A stretch of 64,000 nt of DNA, from the NCBI RefSeq assembly GCF_020532645.1, contig NZ_JAJAUZ010000002.1, positions 124,001 through 188,000 of the forward strand, given 5' to 3'. The notes beneath the pieces are model-generated. The model was not told where the DNA came from and searched no databases. It worked only from the letters and a program-made list of their open reading frames with translations. Of this stretch, positions 25,907 through 33,992 are shown one piece after another; position 1 is the first letter of the stretch; each line of letters opens with the position of its first letter. Source of the DNA: Streptomyces bambusae. GTDB taxonomy: Bacteria > Actinomycetota > Actinomycetes > Streptomycetales > Streptomycetaceae. The position numbers and the translations under genes are program-made.

Positions 25907-26485
25907 CTGGCCACCCGCTCCTTCATCGCCCGCCCCACTGAACCCGGCAGCTACGAGGGCATCTACGTCCACTGGGACGGCTACCCCAGCCACCACCTGC
26001 CCCTCCTGCTGGCCGCCTACCAGTACCGCTTCGCCGGCAGCCTCGACGCCATGACCCGCCACCTGATCGACGATGTCCCCGTCGGCTGGTCCGCGCTCGG
26101 CACCGACCTCCTCGACGGCGCCCCCGACGAGCTGATCACCGCCCTCACCCGAGGTGAGCGGTACTCCAGCGACCACCTCGACGTCATCACCCCCGACGGA
26201 TCACCCCCCACCCGCGCGACTGTCCGAAATGGGCAGGCATCCGGCCTGGACTGGGGCTACGTCCTCCACGAACAAGGCATTGAAGTCATCAGCCTCCGCG
26301 AAGAACAGCACGGCCCCGTCGTCGGATGGGCGACCGACCCCCGCACCCGGTTCAGCGACCACCCGGCGCTGTGGCAGCCGACCGGACCGGTCCCCGGCCG
26401 ACCGCTCTTGCCCGCTCCGAAGCTGGCCACCACCGCCGTGCTGCCCGCCGCCGGGGCGGCAACCCCGCACCCCGCACGCCGCTGA
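25907..26485 (+). CDS. Hypothetical protein, CTG start
   Basis: 192 residues from CTG (25907), five bases after GGAGG. The conserved N-terminus LATRSFIARPTEPGSYEGIY lies 48 codons upstream of the first ATG (26051), so the CTG start is strongly favoured. The sequence has aromatic-rich strands (YVHWDGYPSHHLPLLLAAYQ) and LDWGYVLHEQGIEVISLREE. The tail is Ala/Pro-rich. No family was assigned. Confidence 0.7.
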   Translation: MATRSFIARPTEPGSYEGIYVHWDGYPSHHLPLLLAAYQYRFAGSLDAMTRHLIDDVPVGWSALGTDLLDGAPDELITALTRGERYSSDHLDVITPDGSPPTRATVRNGQASGLDWGYVLHEQGIEVISLREEQHGPVVGWATDPRTRFSDHPALWQPTGPVPGRPLLPAPKLATTAVLPAAGAATPHPARR

Positions 26486-26503
26486 CCCGTAAGGAGTCCG
26501 CCT

Positions 26504-26932
26504 CTGTCCGGCCAGTTCGTTCTCGGCACGCACCCGCAGTACGGGTACGTCGCCTCCTCCACCTGCATCCCCCACCACATCAGCCAGTGGTATCTCACCC
26601 GCCTCGGCTTCCAGCCGCTCTATGGCCTGCACGGCGTGTACCTGCTGAGCACCCCCGGCCACGACGGTGCTCGGCGCACCCGCGAGGCCGTCGCCAGTCT
26701 GCGCGCCAGCGGATACCCGGTCCACGCCGACTACTCCCTCGATCCCGCCAACACCACACAGGCGGCCCCGGCGCCCGATCCGCGGGCGTGGTACCGCACC
26801 ATCGTGGCGCAGGCCGCAGCCGTCCGCTCCCCGCAAGACCGGCCCGCCGCGCCCGCCCGCCCCGCGCCCGCTGCCGCCACCGGGCGGCCGGCGAACACAC
26901 CGACAGCCACCGGGCCGGGGCGAAGCCGTTGA
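26504..26932 (+). CDS. Small protein with the repeated GF-LP-G module, CTG start
   Basis: 142 residues from CTG (26504), seven bases after AAGGAG. The frame starts LSGQFVLGTHPQYGYVASST, 44 codons before the first GTG. The module is ISQWYLTRLGFQPLYGLHGV, then AVASLRASGYPVHADYSLDP. The C-terminal third is Ala/Pro-rich. It overlaps the next gene by TTGA. Confidence 0.7.
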   Translation: MSGQFVLGTHPQYGYVASSTCIPHHISQWYLTRLGFQPLYGLHGVYLLSTPGHDGARRTREAVASLRASGYPVHADYSLDPANTTQAAPAPDPRAWYRTIVAQAAAVRSPQDRPAAPARPAPAAATGRPANTPTATGPGRSR

Positions 26933-27273
26933 CGAAGGACACCGCGATCATCTCCATCACGCGCGGCTGGGGCGGGCAGGTCGAGGCCGAGGGCCCCATC
27001 GACGCGCTCGCCTCCGCCCTGCTGGACCGTGCCGGGTTCATCCGGCAGCCCACCCTCAGCGGCACCTGGCACCGGCTCCCCTTCGACATGGGCGAGGCGT
27101 GGGAGGACGAACACGCCTTCTACGCAGCCGAGATGCTCCGCGCGGCCCGCTACGCGATCCGCTTCGACCCTGCCCTGACCCCCGGCGGCCGTCCCGTACC
27201 GAACAGCCCGCGCCAGGGCGCCGGCCCCATCCCGGTACCGGCTGTGCCCGCCGCGGTGCCTCGTACCCGCTGA
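26929..27273 (+). CDS. Small protein with the repeated GF-LP-G module
   Basis: 114 residues from TTG (26929), which overlaps the previous stop. The module copy is LASALLDRAGFIRQP, then TWHRLPFDMGEAWEDEHAFY, then LRAARYAIRFDPAL. It is encoded in tandem with another module-bearing gene. The function is unknown. Confidence 0.7.
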   Translation: MTKDTAIISITRGWGGQVEAEGPIDALASALLDRAGFIRQPTLSGTWHRLPFDMGEAWEDEHAFYAAEMLRAARYAIRFDPALTPGGRPVPNSPRQGAGPIPVPAVPAAVPRTR

Positions 27274-27289
27274 CCACCAGGACCTTCCC

Positions 27290-27703
27290 ATGACCACCAC
27301 CCCCCAGCCCGGCCTGCCCTCGCCCAGCGAGCTGCGGCGCCAGGCCCGCACGGAGGCTGGATCGTTCCTTGACCTGCCGGAACTGTCCGATCCCGCCGAC
27401 GCCCTGCGGGACTGGACACGCCGGCTGGCCGAGGCCGAGACACCCGCCCAGTTCCACGTCCTCGTCGACACCGTGACCGGCACCCACGACAGCACGCTGC
27501 TGGCCCTGCGGGACTTCCTGCTCACCGCCGGCACCTGGTGCCGCGAGCACGGCCACGCCCGGCTCGGCGAGCGCTACGAGCGCACCAGTGACCTCCTCGA
27601 CGTCACCGACCGGCTCCTTCACCAGCTCGGCGTCGGCCACCTCGCCGCCACCTGGCCCGGCCAGGCACCCACCGCCCCCTCCCCTGGAAGGACACCTCAC
27701 TGA
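27290..27703 (+). CDS. Hypothetical helical protein
   Basis: 137 residues, ATG at 27290. It is helical throughout (PSELRRQARTEAGSFLDLPE, ALRDFLLTAGTWCREHGHAR, RYERTSDLLDVTDRLLHQLG) with a short Pro-rich tail. The stop overlaps the CTG of the next gene (CTGA). No motif was recognised. Confidence 0.7.
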   Translation: MTTTPQPGLPSPSELRRQARTEAGSFLDLPELSDPADALRDWTRRLAEAETPAQFHVLVDTVTGTHDSTLLALRDFLLTAGTWCREHGHARLGERYERTSDLLDVTDRLLHQLGVGHLAATWPGQAPTAPSPGRTPH

Positions 27704-28785
27704 ACTCGGCCGAGATCACCCTGTTCACCAGCAAGCACGACGGCATCGTCGCCCTGGTCACCGGCGACAACTGGCGCTGGGCCCGCAAGATCCTGCTGGT
27801 TGCAGGATTCGCCAAGGAGGGTGACGGCAACTACGCCCTGCCCCTGGCCGACCTCCCCCGGATCCGCGCGGCCCTGACCGACGTCCACGAGCTCGCCCGC
27901 GCCTGCCAGATCAAGGTCACCGCCACCCACCAGCCCTATGTCGGCGACTTCGCCCGGGACATGGCTGAGCACCTGCCCGGCCAGTGGAGCGTGAAGGTCG
28001 AAAACTACTCCCTGCCGGTGTGGCAGGAGGACCTGGCGGCCTACCTGTGGGACACCAGCCCCCGGCCGGACGCGAAGTTCTACGGCCCTCTGCTGCACAC
28101 CGTGGAGAAGTACCGGGTGCCTTGGGCAGCCGTGCTGCGCAGCGACACCGGAACCGAACTCTCCGTTGTCCAGGCCCCGCGCGACAGCCTCTACCACGTC
28201 GGCGCGCTCGCCCCCAGGGACATGTACCTGGACGAGGAGGTAGTCCCGCCTCGCAGCATCACCGTGCAGCCTTCCGCTGTCACCGCAGCGCGCCGGGTCG
28301 CCTCCGTGCTACTGGCCGACTACCGCCGGGCCGTCCTGCAGTCCCACCTCAACCACCTGTCCGATGATCTCGCATGGGCGCAGGAGGCGTTCGAGTCCGG
28401 CACTGTGCAGAGTCCGCCGCAGCCGGACCTGGCCGCCGCCTTCGCCCGCTTCGCCACCCACGCCCCTGACCTCATCGCCGCCCTGCGGCAAGCCGCCCCC
28501 GGCACGTTCGGCAGGCAGGAGGCGGTGTTCCTGGACCGTATGGACTCCGCCTTCGGAACCCATCCGTCTGGCAGCGACCCGGACAGCCTTGCGGCCGTGC
28601 CCTCTGTCGATCCGCTGGCGCTGTGGCTGATGGAAGGCGGCGAGCTGGTCAGCCTGGCCCGCACGGCCCACCCGGCGCTCATCCCAGGGCCCGCTGCCGC
28701 CGTGTCCGGCCGGTCTCCGGCCGTTGCGGGTGCTCTTCCCGCTGTCCTGCCGCCGCGTTCCGGGGCCGTCCCGAGCCGCCGATAG
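27700..28785 (+). CDS. Hypothetical protein with N-terminal GF-LP module, CTG start
   Basis: 361 residues from CTG (27700), overlapping the preceding TGA, with GGAAGGA eight bases upstream. The first ATG (27961) would remove 87 conserved-looking codons beginning LNSAEITLFTSKHDGIVALV. The module copy is ARKILLVAGFAKEGDGNYAL, then ARACQIKVTATHQP. The central part is mixed α/β, the later part helical, and the C-terminus Ala/Pro-rich. No catalytic motif was seen. Confidence 0.7.
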   Translation: MNSAEITLFTSKHDGIVALVTGDNWRWARKILLVAGFAKEGDGNYALPLADLPRIRAALTDVHELARACQIKVTATHQPYVGDFARDMAEHLPGQWSVKVENYSLPVWQEDLAAYLWDTSPRPDAKFYGPLLHTVEKYRVPWAAVLRSDTGTELSVVQAPRDSLYHVGALAPRDMYLDEEVVPPRSITVQPSAVTAARRVASVLLADYRRAVLQSHLNHLSDDLAWAQEAFESGTVQSPPQPDLAAAFARFATHAPDLIAALRQAAPGTFGRQEAVFLDRMDSAFGTHPSGSDPDSLAAVPSVDPLALWLMEGGELVSLARTAHPALIPGPAAAVSGRSPAVAGALPAVLPPRSGAVPSRR

Positions 28786-28800
28786 CCCCGCCTCCCTGGA

Positions 28801-30072
28801 GTGCCCATCACCTCTCGCCCGGACCCGACCCCACAACTGCATCAGGCGGTCGACTCCCTGACCGGCTACGCCGCCCACTATTCGTCGATACGGCTGCGCC
28901 TCGAAAACTCCCAGAAGGACCCGCGCAGCGCGTACGGGCTGATCACCGTCCCGGGCGCCGCCTTCGAGGGACGCGTCCGCGATCTCGCCGAGGCCTTCAA
29001 GCGACTACTGCCTCACGTTCCCGTGCTGCTGGAGTCCGCTCGCGCCGGTATCGACGCCATGCCGCCCGCCCACCACCACCCCGGATGGCGGCTGCGGCTG
29101 GACGACCTCGCGCACGCCGCCAACCAGGCATCACGCCCCGCCAACATCACCGACGGACTCGGTGACCGGCTGTGGCCGTACCTGCAGACCTGGGGCGAAC
29201 GCGCCACCCTGCTGCGCGACCTCTCCCTCCAGCCCCAACAGCCGCACACGAACCGCCTCCTGAGCGCGCACGAGGAGGAGCTGTGGACCGCGCACGCCCG
29301 CTCGGCCCGCCTGCGGGGCCTGCTCCAGCCCATGGAGTCCCGCTACGACGCCGCGGGCCAGCAGATCACCGTGGCCACCGCCCTGCACCCCGAAGACCCC
29401 GACGAGGAGATCGTCCTGGTCCTGTCCGGGGACATCGACAGCCCCGGCATGCAGGTGATCGGGCACTACGACAGCCACGACGACGCCATCGCCCACCTGC
29501 CGCCCGCGGTCCCGCCCGGCGTGCTGTACCCGGCCGGGCCGCCCACCGTACGGGACACGCAGGTGCCGTCCCTGGCCGACCTGACCCGCGACGTGGCCGC
29601 AGCCCGTCATAGCGGCGAGGTCGCCGAGGCGATCTCCTACGTCACCGAGCACCCGGTCGAGGGCGGGCACCTCGGCGAGCTCACCGCGTTCCTCGACACC
29701 TGTTCGGCCTGGGCGAGCGCCATGGACACCCGCGCCGGCCACGACCTCGCTGCCCGCCTGCGGATGCTCGGCGCCCAGACCCGGCAGCTCGGCCACGAAC
29801 TGCGCCTCGTCGGCTACGACATGGACGCCGCCGTCGCCGTCCTGCCCCCGCATCGCACCCCGGCCCCCCCGCCACCTCAAGGCGCCGACCACACCGGCGC
29901 TGACCACCACGCCGCTGCCGGCCACGCCGCCGGCGAACGCGATGCCCGCCCAACGCCGGTAGCGGCCTGGCCCAGCTCTTCCACCTCACCTCGTACGCCA
30001 TCTGACGGAAAGCCCTGCCCTGTTGACCCTGGCCGCCACCCCGACCGCAACGCCGCCTCCCGCCACGTATAG
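28801..30072 (+). CDS. Hypothetical large helical protein
   Basis: Up to 423 residues. The start is either GTG 28801, which overlaps the GGAG, or more likely ATC at 28807, five bases after GGAG. Helical segments include LHQAVDSLTGYAAHYSSIRL and LVLSGDIDSPGMQVIGHYDS. A region around residues 250-340 looks like a four-helix unit. The last 40 codons overlap the following MFS gene and are Pro/His-rich, so the true end may be earlier. The function is unknown. Confidence 0.65.
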   Translation: MPITSRPDPTPQLHQAVDSLTGYAAHYSSIRLRLENSQKDPRSAYGLITVPGAAFEGRVRDLAEAFKRLLPHVPVLLESARAGIDAMPPAHHHPGWRLRLDDLAHAANQASRPANITDGLGDRLWPYLQTWGERATLLRDLSLQPQQPHTNRLLSAHEEELWTAHARSARLRGLLQPMESRYDAAGQQITVATALHPEDPDEEIVLVLSGDIDSPGMQVIGHYDSHDDAIAHLPPAVPPGVLYPAGPPTVRDTQVPSLADLTRDVAAARHSGEVAEAISYVTEHPVEGGHLGELTAFLDTCSAWASAMDTRAGHDLAARLRMLGAQTRQLGHELRLVGYDMDAAVAVLPPHRTPAPPPPQGADHTGADHHAAAGHAAGERDARPTPVAAWPSSSTSPRTPSDGKPCPVDPGRHPDRNAASRHV

Positions 30073-31810
30073 TGCCGTTCTCGGCAGCCGGCACGTCGCC
30101 CGCCTTCTCGCCGGCACCCTGACCGGGCGCCTGCCCAACGGCATGGTCCCCGTGTCCCTCGTCCTGTGGATCACCGCAGCTGGGGGGAGCCTGGCCTTCG
30201 CCGGGATGCTCGCTGCCCTGTACGGGCTGGCGTCGGGGCTGTCCCAGCCGGTCAAGGGCAGGCTCATGGACCGGTACGGGCAGACCCGTGTCTCGGCCCC
30301 GGCGGTCCTGGTCAACTCCGGCTGTCTGCTCGCCCTCACCTGGATCGGGGCGGGCGGGCACCCGGCCGCCGTCACTGCGGTGGTCGGCGTGGCGGGGGTC
30401 TTCACGCCGCCTTTGGAGGCCGGGCTGCGGGCCCTGTGGCCGAGCGTGCTCATCGACCCCGGACAGCGTCGCGTCGTCCAGGCCCTCGACACCGGCTCCC
30501 AGGGGCTGCTCTACATCGCGGGCCCCCTGCTCGCCTCCTGGCTGGCCACCACGTACGAACCCGATGCCGCGCTGGCCGTGACCGCCGTACTGGGCCTGGC
30601 CGGCACCGTCGTGGTGCTGACCGCCGCCCCGTCGCGGACCTGGCGCCCAGCCGCCCCGGACGGCGGGGCGGCGGGCAGCGGGCGGCTGATGAACACTGCC
30701 CTCGTCCTGCTGTTCCTGGCGCTCGCCGGGACCGGCTTCACCCTCGGCGCGATGAACGTGTGGGCCGTCGGCATGGCCACCACCCACCACCAGCCCCTGC
30801 TGTCCGGGGTGCTGCCCGCGGCGTTCTCCACCGGGTCCTTCCTCGGCGGCCTGATCTACGCGCGCCGGGCCTGGCCCGGCACGACCACCACCCAGCTCCT
30901 GGCCACCAGCGCGCTGTTCCTCCTGGGCTGGCTGCCCCTGTTGGCCCAGCCCGGCCCCCGCACCGCGATCGGGCTCGCCCTCCTGCCGGGACTGTTCCTC
31001 GCCCTGGTCATCACCTGCGGATTCCACACCGTGGACACTCTCGCCCCCGCCTCCCGCACCACCGAGGCGTACGCGTGGCTGATCCTGTCCGTCGGCGTCG
31101 GCCAGGCCGCCGGCACCGCCCTCGCCGGAACCCTCGCCGACCACCCGCAGACGCTCGCCGCACTGCCCGCAGCGGGAGCCGCCACCGCCCTGCTCGTCCT
31201 GCTCCTGGCCCGCCCGAAGCTCGGGCCCGGACGCCGACCCGGACGCCACCGCCGCCCACGACCCACCCCCCGCTCGCACTCGAACTCCCATACGTCCGAA
31301 GGAGATACCCCTATGGCTGTACGCACCGCATGGAAGATCGTCCACAGCTGTGGACACGAAGTCACCCACGACCTGTCCGACCGCCCCGCCGACCGCCGGG
31401 CGTCCTTCGCACGCTGGCTCGCAGGCCGCGACTGCACCGACTGCTGGAAGGCCGCCCGCGACGGCGACAGCGCCGCCAAGCAGGAGTGGCTGGCCGCGCG
31501 CCGCGCCGAGGAGCAGGCCGCCGCGAAGGCATGGACCGAACAGTTCGACATGCCGCCCCTGGAGGGCCCCGAGCGTGCCCTGGAGTGGGGCGAGCGCTCC
31601 CGCTACCAGCTGGCGACCGCCGCCTACACCGCGCTGGTCACCGAAGGGACCTGGGACGAGGCGGACTGGGCCGTACTGGAGGAGAAGGTCCGCACGGTCA
31701 CTCGGGCCGGGTGGTGGATCGACCAGCGGGAAGCCGAGGGCACCGACCTGCCGGAACTGCTCGACGCAGCAGGCGAAGCGGACCGCGGCACGGAGAACCC
31801 GTTCCGGTAA
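30023..31810 (+). CDS. MFS transporter, open in frame into a downstream zinc-ribbon-like protein
   Basis: The first 430 codons (TTG at 30023, with CTG 30020 adjacent) encode a twelve-helix MFS protein: GRLPNGMVPVSLVLWITAAG, MDRYGQTRVSAPAVL, a central Ala/Gly loop, and LILSVGVGQAAGTALAGTL. There is no stop codon after the last helix. The frame runs through a basic Pro/His-rich linker into the ATG of the gene at 31313, giving a possible 595-residue fusion. A strong AAGGAG before that ATG argues that the second protein is also made alone. Confidence 0.75.
   Translation: MTLAATPTATPPPATYSAVLGSRHVARLLAGTLTGRLPNGMVPVSLVLWITAAGGSLAFAGMLAALYGLASGLSQPVKGRLMDRYGQTRVSAPAVLVNSGCLLALTWIGAGGHPAAVTAVVGVAGVFTPPLEAGLRALWPSVLIDPGQRRVVQALDTGSQGLLYIAGPLLASWLATTYEPDAALAVTAVLGLAGTVVVLTAAPSRTWRPAAPDGGAAGSGRLMNTALVLLFLALAGTGFTLGAMNVWAVGMATTHHQPLLSGVLPAAFSTGSFLGGLIYARRAWPGTTTTQLLATSALFLLGWLPLLAQPGPRTAIGLALLPGLFLALVITCGFHTVDTLAPASRTTEAYAWLILSVGVGQAAGTALAGTLADHPQTLAALPAAGAATALLVLLLARPKLGPGRRPGRHRRPRPTPRSHSNSHTSEGDTPMAVRTAWKIVHSCGHEVTHDLSDRPADRRASFARWLAGRDCTDCWKAARDGDSAAKQEWLAARRAEEQAAAKAWTEQFDMPPLEGPERALEWGERSRYQLATAAYTALVTEGTWDEADWAVLEEKVRTVTRAGWWIDQREAEGTDLPELLDAAGEADRGTENPFR
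31313..31810 (+). CDS. Zinc-ribbon-like protein, independently initiated 3' part of the MFS frame
   Basis: 165 residues from ATG 31313, with AAGGAG eight bases upstream. Putative metal ligands are CGH near residue 13 and CTDC at about 42-45. The rest is helical with many Trp (EGTWDEADWAVLEEKVRTVT). It could be a cytoplasmic partner of the transporter or a stand-alone small regulator. It is the last gene before copy 3 of the repeated palindrome. Confidence 0.7.
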   Translation: MAVRTAWKIVHSCGHEVTHDLSDRPADRRASFARWLAGRDCTDCWKAARDGDSAAKQEWLAARRAEEQAAAKAWTEQFDMPPLEGPERALEWGERSRYQLATAAYTALVTEGTWDEADWAVLEEKVRTVTRAGWWIDQREAEGTDLPELLDAAGEADRGTENPFR

Positions 31811-31842
31811 GCGCCGCGCCGAGGCGACGACAGGGGCGGACA

Positions 31843-31881
31843 TATATAGCGGACGATCCCCGGTTAGCCAAACCGGGGATC
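31843..31881 (+). promoter_or_regulatory. Repeated promoter-operator element, copy 3
   Basis: TATATA (31843-31848) is followed by the 21-bp core (31858-31878), whose arms extend to 11 bp (31855-31865 / 31871-31881). Thirteen bases later comes TTGAAA. The next GTG start is at 31945. The orientation relative to the downstream genes is the same as for copies 1 and 2, although this unit is on the opposite strand. It heads the second plus-strand transcription unit, which runs to about 44.4 kb. Confidence 0.75.
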
Positions 31882-31944
31882 CTCCAGACCATTGAAAGTG
31901 CTGGCCCCACCGCCAGCCGTGCTCTTCGCAGAGAGGATTTTGCC

Positions 31945-32364
31945 GTGCCCGAAGCCGTCTCCCGTGACGCGTGCATACCCGCCGACACCATCACCCCCGA
32001 CCGGGACGTCACCCATGCCCACTTCTCCCCGGGCGACCAGATCGTGGTGATCAAGGGCGTCGCGGACGGTGAACTGTGGGGCGACGCGATGACGGTGGTC
32101 ACCCCGTCCTGGCACACCCCCACCGAGGAGGACGGATGGCGGCTGCGCGACCCCAACGGTGGCGCGCTGTCCTTCATCACCGCACACCCCCGCTACCTCG
32201 TCCACCTCTCCAAGCGCTGCCCGGACTGCCTGATCTACCAGCGCGCCCTGCGGGACTACCTGCTGCCGAAGGCCGACGGGGACAAGCCCCTGGACGGAGG
32301 CTGGTACTCCATCACGGACCGCAACCAGCTGGTCCACACCGCAGACCAGCGGAGCGCCCGGTGA
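31945..32364 (+). CDS. Hypothetical protein with a CxxC motif
   Basis: 139 residues, GTG at 31945. A β-rich first half (HFSPGDQIVVIKGVADGELW) is followed by SKRCPDCLIYQRALRDYLLP. The single CPDC could bind metal or be redox-active. It is the first gene behind copy 3 of the regulatory palindrome, so it may be an early or regulatory product. The stop overlaps the next GTG. Confidence 0.7.
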   Translation: MPEAVSRDACIPADTITPDRDVTHAHFSPGDQIVVIKGVADGELWGDAMTVVTPSWHTPTEEDGWRLRDPNGGALSFITAHPRYLVHLSKRCPDCLIYQRALRDYLLPKADGDKPLDGGWYSITDRNQLVHTADQRSAR

Positions 32365-33221
32365 TCGCCCGCCTGCACCGCCGGCAGCACGCCGCTACGG
32401 CCGCGCTGGGCAACGCGCTGGAGCGTCCAGTCAGCTTCACCCGCGAACTCAGCCACCGCATCGTGGCGTCCTGGGACCGGCTGGACCCGCGCTCCGGGTT
32501 CGCCGAGCGGGAGGCATGGAGCGAGTTCCAATGGGCCGCGCACCTCAGCCAGGCACAACCGCGCTCCGAGGCGGGCGATTCGCCGCTTTTCCTTCATTTC
32601 AGCGTCCGGTTGCACCGCATGGACCGGCCGCTCGCCCCGGCGCAGTGGTCGGAGATCGCCCACCGGCTCGCCCGCACCGCAGCCCTGGCCGCGCCTGCGG
32701 ACGGCGAGCCGTGTCGGTGGATTGCTCTCCAGTTCCGGCACGGGCGACTGGATGTGATCGCCAGCCTGGTCCGCGAGGACGGGACCCTCGCCCGCACCCC
32801 AAGGCGGCTGGCCGAGGAACTCGCCCGGCAGGCCCGGATCCTCGAGTCCGAGTTCGACCTCATTCCCGCCCGGCCCCCGGCCGCCCGCGAGGACCAGGTG
32901 ATCGCCGACCCCCTGGTCGCCGCGGAAGCCACGCCCGCTCAGATCGCCGAGCAGATCCGCGCCCTCACCGACGAGGTGAACGGCAGCCTTGCCCAGGCCC
33001 GGCGCCTGGCCGAACAAGCCGCCCACCAGCTGGCGACACGGCCCGAGGTGTACGCCCGGCGCGGCGCGCACCAGCTGGAGTGGGCAGCCGGGCGTCTGTA
33101 CGGGCTGCTCCACGACCTCGAAGGCACCTCCGAGACGCTGGCCGACCCGCCCGCACTGCTGCGCAACGCCGTGGTCCGCTCCACCCGGCGCCCCGCCCAC
33201 GCGGCACGGCGATCCCGCTGA
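32361..33221 (+). CDS. Relaxase-like protein lacking the HUH histidines
   Basis: 286 residues, GTG at 32361 overlapping the preceding stop. Residues about 65-165 (PLFLHFSVRLHRMDRPLAPA, AQWSEIAHRLARTAALAAPA, CRWIALQFRHGRLDVIASLV) follow the pattern of Streptomyces MobA-type relaxases. Those read S-L-R..D..LSD.EW, R-W-V-A-V-R-H, then H-I-H-I-V-A-T-L. The metal-binding HIH is GRLDV here, so nicking activity is unlikely. It may be a DNA-binding accessory of the relaxosome. The C-terminal half is a long helix (ALTDEVNGSLAQARRLAEQA). Confidence 0.6.
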   Translation: MIARLHRRQHAATAALGNALERPVSFTRELSHRIVASWDRLDPRSGFAEREAWSEFQWAAHLSQAQPRSEAGDSPLFLHFSVRLHRMDRPLAPAQWSEIAHRLARTAALAAPADGEPCRWIALQFRHGRLDVIASLVREDGTLARTPRRLAEELARQARILESEFDLIPARPPAAREDQVIADPLVAAEATPAQIAEQIRALTDEVNGSLAQARRLAEQAAHQLATRPEVYARRGAHQLEWAAGRLYGLLHDLEGTSETLADPPALLRNAVVRSTRRPAHAARRSR

Positions 33222-33243
33222 ACCACCTTCGAAGGGAGCCTGT

Positions 33244-33951
33244 TTGCCCCTGGCCGAACGCCACCTCGCCCTGCGGCGTGACCCGCGCTCCGGTGAAGTC
33301 CTCGCCCGCGGCGGCGACGCCGTCGCCCGCAGCATCCTTGAGCGCACCGGCTTCGTCCCCGTCATCCGCTACCACGACCGCTACCACCGGCTGCCGAAGA
33401 ACCTCGACCGGTCCGAGGAAGAACGCCTGGCCACGCGCGCCGTGGCCCGCCTAGAGGCAGTCGGCTACCACATCGAGGCGGACAGCGCTTTCGCCACCGA
33501 ACACCGTGAGCCGTACTACCTGCCCCTCGGCGCCCAGGTCGCGCACCTCGCCGCCCGTATCCGCGAAGCCGAATCCACCGAAGACCTCGCGGCCGTGCTG
33601 ACCGAGCTGACCGCCGACCACGACGGCATCCTGCCGGCCCTGGCCGAAGTCCTTGCCGCCGCTGCCGACTTCTACGAGCACCTCGGCGGCCCGGCCGACG
33701 CCTACACCGCGCAGCGGCTGCGCTACCTGTCAGGGGAGCGGCTCGCCGCCGTCGACGCCGACCTGCGCGCCACACGCAACGAACTCGCCGACCGGAACAC
33801 CCCGCACCCCCACCGCCGCCCCTGCACCGGCGAGGTCGGCCCCGGCGAGACCGAGGCGTCAACCGTCTGCCCCTGCCCCGCCCCGGTCACCACCCCGCTG
33901 CCCTCCGCACCGGCCGCGCCGCCGCCCGCCCCCGTCGGCCGACACCGCTGA
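33244..33951 (+). CDS. Protein with the repeated GF-LP-G module
   Basis: 235 residues from TTG (33244) with GGGAG upstream. The best copy of the shared module is ARSILERTGFVPVIRYHDRY, HRLPKNLDRSEEER, then ARLEAVGYHIEADSAF (about 30-82). A helical middle part and a Pro/Cys-containing tail (TVCPCPAPVT) follow. The function is unknown. Confidence 0.7.
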   Translation: MPLAERHLALRRDPRSGEVLARGGDAVARSILERTGFVPVIRYHDRYHRLPKNLDRSEEERLATRAVARLEAVGYHIEADSAFATEHREPYYLPLGAQVAHLAARIREAESTEDLAAVLTELTADHDGILPALAEVLAAAADFYEHLGGPADAYTAQRLRYLSGERLAAVDADLRATRNELADRNTPHPHRRPCTGEVGPGETEASTVCPCPAPVTTPLPSAPAAPPPAPVGRHR

Positions 33952-33992
33952 CCACACCATCCCGCCCCGGCCCGCCCCGACTTGAGGAATCC

